NCBI GenBank assembly: GCA_965153355.1
Contig: OZ231126.1
Location: 82,088,001 to 82,152,000 of the forward strand
Length of the DNA: 64,000 nt
DNA from: Flaccisagitta enflata
Taxonomy: Eukaryota > Chaetognatha > Sagittoidea > Aphragmophora
Reading direction: 5' to 3'
Shown one piece after another: positions 23,780 to 37,662 of the stretch. Below the pieces are notes generated by a model that worked only from the letters and a program-made list of their open reading frames with translations, was not told the origin of the DNA and did not search any database. Numbering within the stretch: the stretch's first letter is position 1; the number at the start of each line of letters is the position of its first letter. The translations under genes were made by a program, and so were the position numbers.

Positions 23780-24109
23780 CCGACATTAATTTGTGTCCCG
23801 ACATTCATTTGTGTTCCCACATTCATTTGCGTCCCGACATTCATTTGCGTCCCGACATTCATTTGCATCCAGACATTCATTTGTGTCCTGACATTTATTT
23901 GCGTCCCAACATTCTTTTGTGTCCCGATATTCCTTTGTGTCCCAACATTCATTTGTATCCTGACATTAATTTGTGTCCCAACATTCTTTTGTGTCCCGAA
24001 ATTCCTTTCTGTCCCGACATTCCTTGTGTCCCGACATTCCTTTCTGTCCCAACATTCATTTGGGTCCCGACATTCATTTGTGTCCCAATATTCATTTGTG
24101 TCCTGACTA
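23780..24109. repeat. 19-bp minisatellite CCCGACATTCATTTGTGTC
   Basis: About 17 units. The array continues in the same orientation after the inserted hAT-like element, at 25836. Confidence 0.9.
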
Positions 24110-24776
24110 GAGATGCAGAAGCGGTAGATTTTTGGAACGCTCCCGCTTCCGCTTCCAATTGGCATATTTGAAAATTGATAGCCTCCACTTCCGCTTCCGC
24201 TACCACCATTTCCAAAAGCATAGCTTCCGCTTCTGCTTCTACCAATTTAGAATGCATAGCTTCCACTTCCGCTTCCGCTTCCGCTACCGCTACCGCTTCC
24301 GCTTCCACTTCTGCTTCCGCTTCTGCTTCCGCTTCCATATTGTTAAGTATTTCTCTACAATACTCATTCAAGTTATACAAAAATTTTATTCATGAAAAAA
24401 AAGGAAGAAGATAGAATGAGGAAGTATAAAAAATGATAATAATGTATTAATAAGATAGATATTAATATAATTTTTTTCATTAATCATTGCAATGAGTTTA
24501 AACAATTGTTTTGTCTTTATTTATGAAGAAATCTTTTATTCCATACTTCTCAAATAATCTTTGAAATCATTTTTTTTGAATTTACATATTTATTTATGAC
24601 ATCACTAGATCATCCATTTGCTTTTGTTTTTTGAAAATGTATGAAATCAGGTTTTGAGGTGTATGTTATTGATCTTTCAGAATAAATCTTAGGCCAAAAG
24701 AATCATTTGACATACACAGGCGTTCATTGGTGTATTCATGAGAGGGAGAAGGGGTATGAGAGTGACTGAATAAATG

Positions 24777-25085
<309 letters not shown>

Positions 25086-25339
25086 CAGACAAACATTTAG
25101 ATAAACAGACAGATATTTAAACAGAGAGAAAGAAAAACAAGCCCGACCGGGCAACAATGCGTCCGGTCTGTGTCTCAGCGTGTATTGATCATGCGACATA
25201 TGTAATATTATGTATGGAGAGATCGATGGACAAACAGATGGGTGAAAAGACTCTCAAAACATGTTGGTTGATCATTTGTTTCATTGTAGGATCTCACTGT
25301 GGCCAAAAACAGCGGAGAAACGCGGTTTTTGCACAGGCG

Positions 25340-25463
25340 TGACGGACGGACGGACGGACCAACCGACGGACGGATGGATGGACGGACGGACGGACCGACG
25401 GACCAACGGATGGACGGACAGACCCTCTTATAGAGATGCGTTCCTGACGGACGCATCTAAAAA
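25340..25463 (-). mobile_element. Truncated TTTTTAG element, AGATGCG subfamily
   Basis: On the minus strand the head TTTTTAGATGCGTCCGTCAG, AACGCATCTCTATAAGAGGG and a GTCCGTCC run are clear. The GGCCTTGTT tail is absent. Confidence 0.6.
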
Positions 25464-26150
25464 CAAAGAGAGAGACAGAGAGACAGAAAGACAGAGAAAC
25501 AAAAAGACAGATAGAAAAATAAAGAGAAGAAAGAAACAGTAGAAAATGAATTAATGATACTAAAATGAGTACTGCTAAAACTGACATGTTTATTGTCAAA
25601 ATGATATCAGGATCTAAAGCGGAAGCGGAAGCGGAAGCAGAAGCGCTTGATTATGTCCTTTCGCTCCTGTTTTCTATAAAGCATAAAATTTTTTTTTCGC
25701 TTCCGCTTCTGCCTCCGCTTCTATTTGATTATAAAATTGCACTTCTGCTTCCGCTACCGCTTTCATGCTAAAATTACCGCTTCCACCCGCTTCCGCTTCC
25801 GCTTCCGCTTCCGCTTCTGCATCTCGAGTCCTGATATTCATTTCCGTCCGGACATTCATCTGTGTTTTGGTGTGTCTGGTGGGTTTCAAGGCAAGGAATT
25901 GGGCATAAATTGAAACTGGTGGGCTTGAATTGAAACTGGTGAGCATGAATTAAAACTAGTAGGCTTGAATTAAAACTGGTGGGCTTTAAATGAAACTGGT
26001 GGGCTTGAATTGAATCTGATGGAGCCAGGTCAATAAAAATCTTTCCGTGCCGCAAGCGACTTATAGGTGTTGGCCTTGTTTCTGCCATACCATCACCCCC
26101 TTGTGACCTTGCCAACGTATTACCTTTATAACAAAACCATGTTATCAACA

Positions 26151-26930
26151 TACCGTATTTCCTCTATTTAGCGCCCGGGGCGCTTACAAAATATAAAGAG
26201 TTTTGGTATTTTTCACTTTCTAATTAGCACCCTTTGACATATTTAAACAAGATGAAGATGCTGATAAACAGAGGAAAACAGTAAACATTATCGGGTGTTC
26301 AATCTCGACTGGTAAAAAATATCAAGCTTTTACTCTCAGATGCTTCTTCTCAATGACTTGATATTATTTTTTTCCATGTAGTACTATGTTCGACATTTTT
26401 TGTGTCAAAATTTTATTCGTCCGTGTCAAATACTGATACTTGAAATATAAATTAATAATGGTTGCTAGGGAGCATCACAGGGCTGTCACACATAGTTATA
26501 CTCCCTAGCAACAGCTAAACTAGCAATATTCTTACAGAACATATTGTGGGAAAGTTATAGCAAAGCTAATTTCAAACAATGTTCCCTCAAAAATTTTTTT
26601 CAAAATATTGATACTTTAGCGTAAATACATGGAAATGTGTTTCCACGGCAACCAACACCCATGGGCAATAAAGCATCCTTCTATTAATCTATATTCTAAG
26701 TATCAGTCGCTTGAGTATGTTTGTCTTCCTGTATTTCCAAGTCTAGATGACATCTTCTGTATCTCAAATGGAAAGATCCACTTGTAGAGTAAGAAAATCA
26801 AACGGAAAAGAAAAAAAGAAACTGTAATAAAAACCTTATTTCTAGAAATGTTGATAAAAAAAACCAATTGAAGGGAATGTTTTTTTCTCAAAACATGGGG
26901 AGGGGGCGCTAATTAGAGGAAATACAATAT
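26151..26930. mobile_element. TIR element with GTATTTCCTCTA-GCGCCC ends
   Basis: The left end TACCGTATTTCCTCTATTTA then GCGCCC is matched at the right by GGGGGCGCTAATTAGAGG then AAATAC in inverted form. The interior (26458-26660) carries one arm of the hairpin unit found at 60830-61175. No transposase. Confidence 0.65.
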
Positions 26931-26998
26931 GAAAGTTGAAACAACATTGCCCTTATAAAAGGAGGCCAGAATTCTCCAATTTACTAAGGATGAAAGCC

Positions 26999-27544
26999 TA
27001 AGCCGGATCAACAAGGCGCGGGGCCCTAAGCTAGGCTAGGGGCGCGGGGCCCCCTAACCCCCTCCTCTTTGCCCCCCCTCTTTGCCCCCCCCCTGTTTAC
27101 CAAATAACTCAAAACCAGTTGATTACAATTGCGTAACTTCCTGTCTGCCTAAAAGTGACATGTACATGCATATTTAAAGAACTTGAAATAAATGAAACAA
27201 CAAAATATGACATTTCCATTTCAGTTAAGCATATCACGGTGGAAAAATTTCTTTCTTTCTTTCTTCTTTCTTTCTTTTTTTTCTTTCTTTTTTTCTTTTT
27301 CTCTCTTTCTTTTTAGGTGCGACAAAGCACCTCTATAACTGTCTGTGTCCGTCGGTCAGTTGGTCGGTCGGTTGGTTGGTCGGGTAACGCATTCGTTCGA
27401 CTATTCCCACATCGCACCTTATTGGCCTACTTGGCCTTGTTCTTTCTTTCTTTTTCTTTTTTTCCTAGGTGGGTGTTGCAGGCGCGGGCCCCTGAGGCGC
27501 TGGGCCCTAGCTATAGCTTTTAGCCTATTGGGTGATCCGGCATA
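26999..27544. mobile_element. TIR element inserted in a family-C repeat
   Basis: The ends are TAAGCCGGATCA and, inverted, TATGCCGGATCA. The flanking GATGAAAGCC is duplicated (26989-26998 and 27545-27554) and is single in the uninterrupted copy near 27925, so an 8-10 bp target duplication is likely. A CTTT-rich tract and a TTTTTAG element lie inside. Confidence 0.7.
27310..27441 (+). mobile_element. Compact TTTTTAG element, AGGTGCGAC subfamily
   Basis: At 132 bp it is a near twin of the copy at 3092: head TTTTTAGGTGCGACAAAGCACC, tail ATCGCACCTTATTGGCC and TACTTGGCCTTGTT. Confidence 0.75.
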
Positions 27545-27857
27545 GATGAAAGCCTTGCAAGCTTTCAATGGTGTTTACTCCGGATTGCTCACAACTATCC
27601 TTTATTAAAGACAAACAAATCAAAATAATTAAATGACAAAATTATCAGCTTGACTGCATACCTCATTAGTATAGGGTGGGACAGGCCTATACCATTCAGT
27701 ATACACAAAATATCTTACAAAAGTAACAATCAAAGATTACTAATGTACTGGTGGAAGTACTGACACTAGCAATATTGATTAGAAAACCATTCCCTTAGAG
27801 GCAAGAATCGAGGTACAACCATATGGGACCGCCGGCATTCTCTACCAAGCTACTGAT

Positions 27858-28005
27858 ACTTATGAAAGTTGAAACAACATTGCCCTTACAAAAGGAGGCC
27901 AGAATTCTCCAATTTACAAAGGATGAAAGCCTTGCAAGCTTTCAATGGTGTTTACTCTGGATTGCTCACAACTATCCTTTATTAAAGACAAACAAATTAA
28001 AGTAA
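27858..28005 (+). repeat. Family-C repeat, second copy
   Basis: Uninterrupted from GAAAGTTGAAACAACATTGC through GGATGAAAGCCTTGCAAGC to TTATTAAAGACAAACAAA. Confidence 0.75.
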
Positions 28006-28265
28006 TACTGATCCGTCAGCAACCACAAAAGGATTTCCCAAACTCCATATATTCACAGGACTAACAAAGAGGACTTTGTCCTGACTGAATATAAGAGTGA
28101 ATTAATCAATGTCTGTATGTTTTTTTTTTTTGGCGCTGTAGACCACCAGCTGGTAAGGACAATTATGGATCACAACATTCGCCGCATTTAATCCTTCAAA
28201 CAAATTTGCACAGGTTATACACGCTTAATTGAATGAAAGCGTCTCAGTCTCTGTCTCTCTGTCTT

Positions 28266-28367
<102 letters not shown>

Positions 28368-28412
28368 GCAAATAGAAAGCTATATTCTCAAGCGTCATTG
28401 ATTTCTGCTCAA

Positions 28413-28570
28413 CGACGGGTGTCATCGTCGTCATCGTCGACATTATTGTCATCGTCGTCATCGTCATCGTCGACCTCGTCATCGTCGACATCACGATCGA
28501 CGTTATGGTCATCTTTATTATCATCATCATCATCATCATGTGTAGTGTCGTTGTCGTCATCGTTTGAATG
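28413..28570. repeat. GTCATC-rich trinucleotide array
   Basis: Degenerate (GTC/ATC)n. Both strands stay open for that reason alone. Confidence 0.7.
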
Positions 28571-28873
28571 CTTTCGTTTCACCTTTGTCGTCTATTTCCC
28601 TTCCCTAATTTTCGGCCTCCGCTATATCATTGTCATTGTCTTTACCAAAAAAATTGTGAAAATGTGACTGTTCCACTTTTTTTTTTTAGCGATAAGTTCA
28701 GTATTGACGATCAATATTGTAGGTACGGGTGCCAGCGATTTTAATCGCCCCTGTCACTGTAATATCTTTTGCCTCTGTGGTTATCAACCATCGTCTCTAG
28801 ATCGCAAGACACGCCACTCTACCAAAGCGTACGTACTTTTCTAAATAATGTAATATATCTCGCGTAAAGAAGG

Positions 28874-29077
28874 TTTTTAGTCGCTCGCTACGCGACTCAA
28901 CACCCCGCATTGTCGGTCCGTCCGTCGGTCCGTCGGTCCGTCGGTCCGTCACACTTTACTTTTTCGGCATCAATGGGGTTTTTGGCCTTGCTGCTCCTGC
29001 CCTAATGCTCCACTGACCTCAATAATGACCCCTGCCCACCCGCAGGCGACTAGGGTAGCCGTGTATCCGGCCTTGTT
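28874..29077 (+). mobile_element. TTTTTAG element, AGTCGC subfamily
   Basis: The head is TTTTTAGTCGCTCGCTACGC, then a GTCGGTCCGTCGG run, CACTTTACTTTTTCGGC and CCTGCCCACCCGC. The tail is AGGCGACTAGGGTAGCC and GTGTATCCGGCCTTGTT. Confidence 0.75.
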
Positions 29078-29217
29078 GATCATAAACCCATTTGTATATT
29101 ATGGATATATTATGGAATATTATGGTATATTAAGTCATTCGATGAAAGTCGGTTCGCGTCGTCCTTTTGGTAATTGAATCATCAATTATTCACACACGCA
29201 AACATGGCCAAGATAAG

Positions 29218-29535
<318 letters not shown>

Positions 29536-29607
29536 GAATGAATAATAGAATGATAGAAATTAGAAAGAAAGGAAGATTAAAAGAAAGAAAGAAAGGAAGG
29601 GAGAGAA

Positions 29608-30191
29608 AACAGGTCGCCCAAGGGCAATATGTGGTCAGTGATGCCCTGCTCTAACTCCACTTCCTCAGCTGATCACTCTAAGCAGGGCATTGGCTACCGC
29701 TGACCATGTGCAATCCTAGGATGACTTGTTTCTTATTCAGGGCTTTAGGCTTGATTATGGGCTTGATTAAGTCCTGTAGAACACAGGGGGACTTTTGTTC
29801 GTCCTGCCTGAACAAGTGGATGAGATGTTATAGCCTGAGAGGCCAGGTTTGAGGCCTGAGAGGTTGGATTTGCGGTCTGAAATGCCAGTTTTGAAGCCTG
29901 AGAGGCTGGATTTGAGGCCTGGGAGGTTGATTGAGGCCTGAGAGGTTGGATTGAGGCCCGAGAGGGTTAGGACTGAGGCCTGAGGCCAGATTTGAGGCCT
30001 GAGAGGCTATTTAGATTTGAGGCCTGAGAGGCCAGATGTGAGGCCTGGAGAAGGCCTGATAAGGGGAGTATCATGAACAAATGGGCGGACGGACGGGGAT
30101 GGACGGACGGATTGACGGACGGACGGAGAACGAACCATAAAGTCCCCTGTGTTCTGCTGGACTATGTCTCCTTCAGGGCCGCTGCCCAAAA
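29608..30191 (-). mobile_element. Family-B inverted-repeat element, minus orientation
   Basis: The minus-strand head is TTTTGGGCAGCGGCCC with CAGAACACAGGGGAC. The core repeats GAGGCCTGAGAGG. The inverted end, CCCCCTGTGTTCTACAGG on the minus strand, lies near 29765-29785. The tail module (AGCAGGGCA, GCTGACCACATATTGCCC, GGGCGACCTGTT) ends at 29608. Confidence 0.6.
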
Positions 30192-30213
30192 GAAGAATGA
30201 ACACACTGAAAAA

Positions 30214-30418
30214 AACAAGGCCAACACCTAAAAGTCGCATGCGAGACTTACAGATTGACTTAGAATGACTTAGAATGACTTAGAATTACTTAGTATACCC
30301 TAAAATGACTTAGAATGACTTAAAGAAATAAAATTGATAAAAAAAGTAAAATGGGGACCAACCGACCAACTGACGGACGGACAAAGCGGGGTGTAGAGTC
30401 GCGTGCACGCGACAAAAA
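30214..30418 (-). mobile_element. TTTTTAG-type element, AGTCATTCTA core
   Basis: On the minus strand: TTTTTGTCGCGTGCACGCGAC (the TAG is lost), CTCTACACCCCGC, GTCCGTCCGTCAG, AGTCATTCTAAGTCA repeats, and the tail GCATGCGACTTTTAGGTG plus TTGGCCTTGTT. It sits about 20 bp from the family-B element at 29608. Confidence 0.65.
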
Positions 30419-30621
30419 AAAAGAAACGGATAAGAGAAAGAAACTGGCAAACTGACCAATGATCATAAGAAAATCGAAATCAAAGAATACCACTCAGACT
30501 TGGTTGTTTGTCGCTTCCACCACCGCCCAAAAGCAAAACCATCAACATCACCGCAACTACCAGATGATTTATCAACGCCCCCACTACCAACATTATGACT
30601 GTGGCCGCCACCATCACAACA

Positions 30622-30690
30622 CCACCACTACCACCACCACCACCACCACCACCACCACCACCACCACCACCACCACCACCTCCACCACCA
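30622..30690. repeat. (CCA)n microsatellite
   Basis: About 22 units with one TCC interruption. Confidence 0.95.
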
Positions 30691-30883
30691 CCACCAACAC
30701 TATCATCCCCGCTGCCCTGGGCTGGATCAACCATTTGCGAGGCCCTGGGCTATCTTGGGAGCGAGGCCCGCTCCCCAGTGGCCAAGCCACCCCCCTTATT
30801 AGAGCACGTCCACTATTGAGATAAACTTCTTTGTACTGGCTATTGTTTTTTTGACAGCAGCCCCAAAGGGCCAATTTTCTGTA

Positions 30884-31091
30884 AACAAGGCCGGATACAC
30901 GGCTATCAGTTGCGGACGGGTGGGCAGGGGCATCCAACCTCAATCCACACCACAAGTCCCCCACTCACATGCACAAAAAGCATCTAAAACGCTCATTTCC
31001 TCACTTTTCGACTTGTGGTTGCGGACCAACCGACCAACCAACGGACGGACGGACAAAGCCTCTTATAGAGTTGCGTGTCCGCAACTAAAAA
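30884..31091 (-). mobile_element. TTTTTAG element, AGTTGCGGAC subfamily
   Basis: On the minus strand the head is TTTTTAGTTGCGGACACGCAAC with TCTATAAGAGGC. The tail is GTCCGCAACTGATAGCC and GTGTATCCGGCCTTGTT. The head AGTTGCGGAC and the tail GTCCGCAACT are exact complements. It interrupts a family-B terminus (GCAGCCCCAAAGGGCC at 30857). Confidence 0.78.
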
Positions 31092-31417
31092 CGGGGTTAT
31101 TTCCTTTTCTTTGTCTGCACTTTCCCATATACACTGTCTCCCCCCGGAGACCCTAAGCCAGTCCTCTTAGGCTCGAATCTAAACAGAGAGAAACATGTAA
31201 AATTCTAAGATTGTTCATTATGCAAAATTATGCAAAATTATGCAAAATTTAGAAGTTCTGCTCATCTAGAGACTGTGTAGATCATTGAGCCTGCTATGAC
31301 TATAACAAGGTCATTGGACCTAAGTCGCATGTTTTGGCATCTTCATAAAAGATCGGACAGACAGACAGACTAGAATTTTCAAAGGGGTTGATGACCAATG
31401 CTTTCACACAAGGGAAT

Positions 31418-31491
31418 TCTTCTTCTTCTTCTTCTTCTTCTTCTTCTTCTTCTTCTTCTTCTTCTTCTCTTCTTTCTTCCTCTTCTTCTTC

Positions 31492-31523
<32 letters not shown>

Positions 31524-31525
31524 TC
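31418..31525. repeat. (TTC)n microsatellite
   Basis: About 33 units with TCTTTC and CTACTTC interruptions. Confidence 0.95.
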
Positions 31526-31814
31526 TTTTTTTTCCTCATTTTCCTTTTTTTTCCTTTCTTCTCAGGCAGCGAGGCTCTTAAAGCGTGAGGCCCCTGGGCT
31601 AAGCCCATTTAGCCCTTAGGTTATCTGGGCCGTTGCTGCCGCAACCACTGCCACCGCACCATCATACCCGCTGCTGCGCCGCCAACAGCACCCCACCAAC
31701 ACCGCCAACACATCCCCGTTGCCGCCGCCCCCCCCCCCACCATCACAAGTCTAGAGTAAAAACTGCGCTTTTGCTTCATTCCGTGGAACTTCTTGAATAA
31801 TGAATCGTGCACTC

Positions 31815-31870
31815 TCTATCTCTCTCTCTATTCTCTCTCTCTCTCTCTCTCTGTCTGTCTCTCTCTCTCC

Positions 31871-31905
<35 letters not shown>
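31815..31905. repeat. (TC)n microsatellite with TGTC/CCAG breaks
   Basis: Two TC runs around a TCTGTCTG...TCCCAG break. Lies just upstream of exon 5. Confidence 0.9.
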
Positions 31906-31909
<4 letters not shown>

Positions 31910-31981
31910 AGTCCATCTCTCTGTGTCTTCCTTCCTTTGCGGCTGATGCACTCATGTTTCTGCATTCTAAACACAACGCAG

Positions 31982-32036
31982 TGTGATACGATTTACGTAA
32001 TATTAGCAAATCTGTCGGTTGGTCCGACACGAGTTT
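31982..32036 (+). CDS. ARMC3: ARMC3-like protein, candidate exon 5
   Basis: 55 nt encode CDTIYVILANLSVGPTRV plus one base. The acceptor is CACAACGCAG|TGTGAT, preceded by a branch-like CTAAAC. The donor TTT|GTGAGT is near consensus. It enters in phase 0, as required by exon 4, and leaves in phase 1, as required by exon 6. The ILANLS core is the second helix of an armadillo repeat. It falls exactly where ARMC3 proteins have a LGVIS segment after the part encoded by exon 4. The exon is short, so the call leans on phase and order; exon 4 is on the other strand. Confidence 0.5.
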
Positions 32037-32980
32037 GTGAGTTGTGGCATAAAACAAGTCCCTCGTTTTACACGAATTGACCATCTTCGAAAGTCTCTTA
32101 CCCTGTGTTCAAAAGCAAGTGATACCAGCAGAACCTTTATTGCACCTTAAGTATTCATTTTGAGAATTTTTGATTGGTTCTGCCTGAAAGCGCATAACCT
32201 ACCATTTATTCATACAAAATTTCATGGCACTGACTCTAGCGGTTGAGCTTCTTCATAGTTTTAAATGAAATTGAAGATAAACCATAAGGGGATTTCTAAG
32301 ATAATGATGGATTGACCCATGAAGCTTAGAATTAATGGCATTCTTTAATGAATCATGTTTCAAAAATTCATTTTGAGGCAGTTTTTATCCGAAAAAATGT
32401 AAAAAAGCACACTTTAAATCATCCCAGTAGGATGAAATTTGGCTTGCACACGCCTCAATGCGTCCCCTAACTACAGTTCAAATCTTGTGTACTAACTCCA
32501 ACGGGAACATGGGTAAACAAAAATTCCAAAGTTCATAGAGTCAGAAATTTCAATTTGTTTTGTCAGCTGACATTTTTCATGGTTTTTTTAAAAAATGCAT
32601 GAAAATATGAAAATTAAAGGCTGAAAAAATTTTTGCATGTACTTTTCAAGCATTTTGGCGGATTTCGCTAAAGAATTGGACGGTCATGGAACTGTTTTAT
32701 CGATGACAGTTAATGGAAAATTACACTATTGGAATCATGGCTTTTCAGCTTCTGATTTTCCCACATCTCTGATTTTATTTATTTTTTTCTTGAGACCTCG
32801 AATGGCATACGAAGCCCTCCGCTTTTTTGGAGTTTGAGATGGGATGTTGGGGGATGTAGTGGGTCCCTTCACTGGGGTAGAGATGGTAATTATGATAGGA
32901 TTTTTTCATCTGAAAGGTGTCGAATAACAAGTGGTATAAATCAGTTCTCCATGTCCTATTGATTAGGATGATTTCTCCTT
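32037..32980. other. Intronic sequence, nothing recognised
   Basis: AT-rich. A 66-codon open frame near 32637 has no splice or family support. Confidence 0.4.
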
Positions 32981-32984
32981 TTGT

Positions 32985-34765
<1,781 letters not shown>

Positions 34766-35152
34766 ATATATATAAAGAGAAATGAGAAAGACGATAAGGA
34801 CGATGACGATTAAGGAGTAGTTTCTGCATGTGCAAATGGCCTCTTAGGCGGATGTAATTACCGAGCGGTGATGACATTGTCTCTGTAAGATAATTGCGCA
34901 TTTATCAGCAACGCACAGATGAGGGTTCCTTGGGGTTTTGTCTCCTGCTTAAGTGAGGCGCATGTGTGAGGGGACTGGCCAAAGTAATAGTAATTCCTGT
35001 CATCCCGAGCTGTCTGTCTCATTGTCTGGTTTAAAATTATTTTTAAATTCTTTTTAAATTCTTTAAAAATCCTTTTAAGATTCTTTTGAATCTTCATGCA
35101 TTTAAATGACCTGTTTTTTTTTTTCGAATTAAGTTTCATTTCTTCTTGCTAG

Positions 35153-35226
35153 CTAGTGAGGTTATAGACGTTGTCTCAAATTCTCGTGGGAAGGAGCCAG
35201 TTGCCTGTAGAAGAGCAGAGAATACT
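35153..35226 (+). CDS. ARMC3: ARMC3-like protein, candidate exon 6
   Basis: 74 nt: two bases complete the codon left by exon 5, then 24 codons beginning SEVIDVVSNSRGKEPVACRR and ending AENT, phase 0. The acceptor TTTCATTTCTTCTTGCTAG has a good pyrimidine tract; the donor ACT|GTGGAT is weak. The VIDVV...EPVACRRAENT pattern resembles the third helix of one armadillo repeat and the start of the next. Joined to exon 7 it lines up without gaps with the corresponding ARMC3 stretch. Independent support is needed because the exon is short. Confidence 0.42.
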
Positions 35227-35639
35227 GTGGATGAAAACTCAATTGGCTAAAAGAACGGAAATGAACAAGAATGAACAACTCTTCTTTCATTGTGCCTAAG
35301 TTCAAATAAAACATCGCAAGATATGCACATTGCACATTGCAAAATGCACATTGCACATTGCCCAAAGTCAAATGAAGGCATAAATAACAAACCCCAAAGG
35401 AAAGGAGAAAGGAAAGGAAAAAGGAAAGGTTTGGCGTCGTAAAAGTGGCGAGCTGGAAGGAAAGAGAGGCGCCAGCTGAGCAGCTGAGCCCAGAAATTAA
35501 AAACGGATATCGGCGCAGGAGAAAGGTCGAAGCACGTCGCGTTACTGAGAGATGAACGCAAAGTGCAGGAAGAATGGAAAAGGGAGTTAGAAAGGGAGAT
35601 GGAGAAGAAGAAGATAATGGGTAAGAATAAGACGAGAAG

Positions 35640-36290
35640 AATGAGACAAAGAAGAAGAAGAAGAAGAAGAAGAAGAAAAAGAAAAAGAAAAAGAAGAAGA
35701 AGAAGAAGAAGAAGAAAGAAGAAGAAAAGAAGAAGAAGAAGAAGAAGAAGAAAGGAACATGAAGAAGAAATGAGGAAGTAAGGAGAGTAAAGTGGAAGAA
35801 GAAAAGTGAAGAAGAGGAAAAAGATATGAAAAGAAAATAAACAAAAAAAAGAAGAAAAGAAAAAAAAAAAAGAAAAGAAAATTACGACAGATGAAAGGAA
35901 GAAAAAACAATAAAGATTAAGAAGGAAAGAAGAAAGGAAAGGAGGAAGAAAGGAAGGAAGAAGAAGAAAAGAAGAAAAGAAAAGAAAAGAAAAAGAAAAG
36001 AAAGAAAAGAAAAGAAAAAGAAGAAGAGAGGAGGAAGAAAAAAGAAAGAAAAGTATAAGAATAAGGAAGAAAGTAGAAAAGGAAAAGAGAAAGGAAGGAA
36101 AAGGAAAAGGGAGAAAAGAGACAGAAAAGAGGAAAAGAAGAAAAGAAAAGAAGAAAAGAAAAGAAGAGAGAAGAAAAGAAGAAGAAGTATAAGAATAAGA
36201 AGAAAAGAAGGAAAGAAGAAGAAAGGAAAGGAACAGAAGAAGAAAAAAAAGAAAAAAGAAAAAAAAGAAACTGAGGAAAAGAATGGAGGA
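35640..36290. repeat. Purine-rich (GAA/AAAG) tract
   Basis: Almost pure A/G, with GAAGAA and AAAG patches; frames on both strands are low-complexity. Confidence 0.85.
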
Positions 36291-36644
36291 AGGAGTAATA
36301 CTGGAAGGGAATGTGTAATACTTGTGGGTTTAGGTGGGGAAACTGAGGGGAAAAACGAATGGTTTAGTCGGATCAGGTGCCCATGACAGATATTAAATAA
36401 GGATGACAACTGGTCTAGATGGGAAGAAGGGGTCAAAGATCAGCTGAACCAGAGCAAATATGTGTCCATGTACTAGAGCAAGTTGAAAAGATATTTTGAA
36501 GAGCAATTGTGGGAGACTAGAAATAGACCGATGGAAAGAAAGAAACAAAAACAAAACAAACAAACAAAAATAAAAAGAGAGAAAGACAGAGAAAACAAAC
36601 AAACAAACAAACAAATGAAGCAGGAAAATAAAAAAAAGAAAAAA

Positions 36645-36732
36645 AATGAATGAATGAATGAATGGATGAATGAATGAATGAATGAATGAATGAATGAATG
36701 AATGAATGAATGAATGAATGAATGGATGGATG
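36645..36732. repeat. (GAAT)n microsatellite
   Basis: About 20 units with GGAT variants. Confidence 0.95.
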
Positions 36733-36899
36733 AAAGAAAGAAAGGAGGAGGGACAAGAGGAAAAGAAAGAAAGAGGTAAAAAAGAATAAAAGAAATCAAG
36801 AAAAAAAGGAATAAAGAAAAAAAAAACACAAAAAAGAAAACAAGAAAACAAAGAAAAAGGCGGTGAAAAAAGGAGAAACTGGGAGAAAAAAGAAAATAT

Positions 36900-37590
36900 T
36901 GAGTAAAAACAGACAGACAGTTAGATAGTTTAAAATAATATTATCGATAACTATGAGCAAAAAAAAATCGTACATTGCTTATTTCTACCTTAACTTGGTG
37001 CTGCTTTTGAGAAAATACATGAGATCTATGACCATTCTAATGAGCTTCGAAAAATCTTTGATTTGAGTCGTTGAACAATATTCTAACTGGAAAACTCTAG
37101 AAGTTATGTTAATTTGAAAAAAAAATGTGTCAAAATAAAATCTGCCAGATATGACATTTTTACCAATTTGAATTTATGGACTAAATGTTTTTTGTTTGAT
37201 GACCATTTCTAAATGGATTGACTTGAAAAGTTCTCCTTTGCGCCATTTTGTAGATAAAAAGTTGTATTTTCATTTTCTCCTAAATTTTGCTTAGTTTCCT
37301 TTTCTCAAATATGCTTTTCATGGTTTTAAAGACAGAACTAAAAGTACATATTCCCTTCAATTGACAGATTATGGGGATGCTTACTTCAAACTGTTGCCAT
37401 TTCTGCTTGGTCTAGATTTGAAGAACTTTCGAATATCTTTCAAACGGTCACCAATCTTTTTTAGTTTTTATTGAAACCAAGCTGGTCAAAGGCATCAAAA
37501 ACCGCCGTAGACGTCTTTTTTTTTACCCATGGTTATACCATTGAAGGTGCTAAGTCGCTTGAATGACCCTGGTAAGAAATAAAAGGTTAC
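36900..37590. other. AT-rich intronic sequence
   Basis: No gene, inverted repeat or array recognised. Confidence 0.4.
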
Positions 37591-37662
37591 TGGTCAGAGA
37601 GAGAGAGAGAGAGAGAGAAGAAGAAGAAGAAAGAAGAAAAGAAGAAAGTATGACAATGATCA

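Larger units (their letters stand above)
26931..27795 (+). repeat. Dispersed family-C repeat, split by an insertion
   Basis: Landmarks are GAAAGTTGAAACAACATTGC, GGCCAGAATTCTCCAAT, GGATGAAAGCC|TTGCAAGC and GTTTACTCCGGATTGCTCAC. The left part ends at 26998 and the right part resumes at 27555. Other copies are at 27858 and 53898. Confidence 0.75.

Noticed and set aside
27823-28005. Open frame with KVETTLPLQKEARILQFTKD
   Set aside because: It lies across a dispersed family-C repeat; other copies do not keep the frame.
28690-28838. Exon-like frame after a T-run and TAG (contains GTGASDFNRPCHCNIFCLCG)
   Set aside because: No family resemblance, wrong pattern for armadillo repeats, weak donor; not enough support.
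32637-32837. Open frame of 66 codons
   Set aside because: No splice context, no similarity to neighbouring exons, AT-rich composition like the intron.
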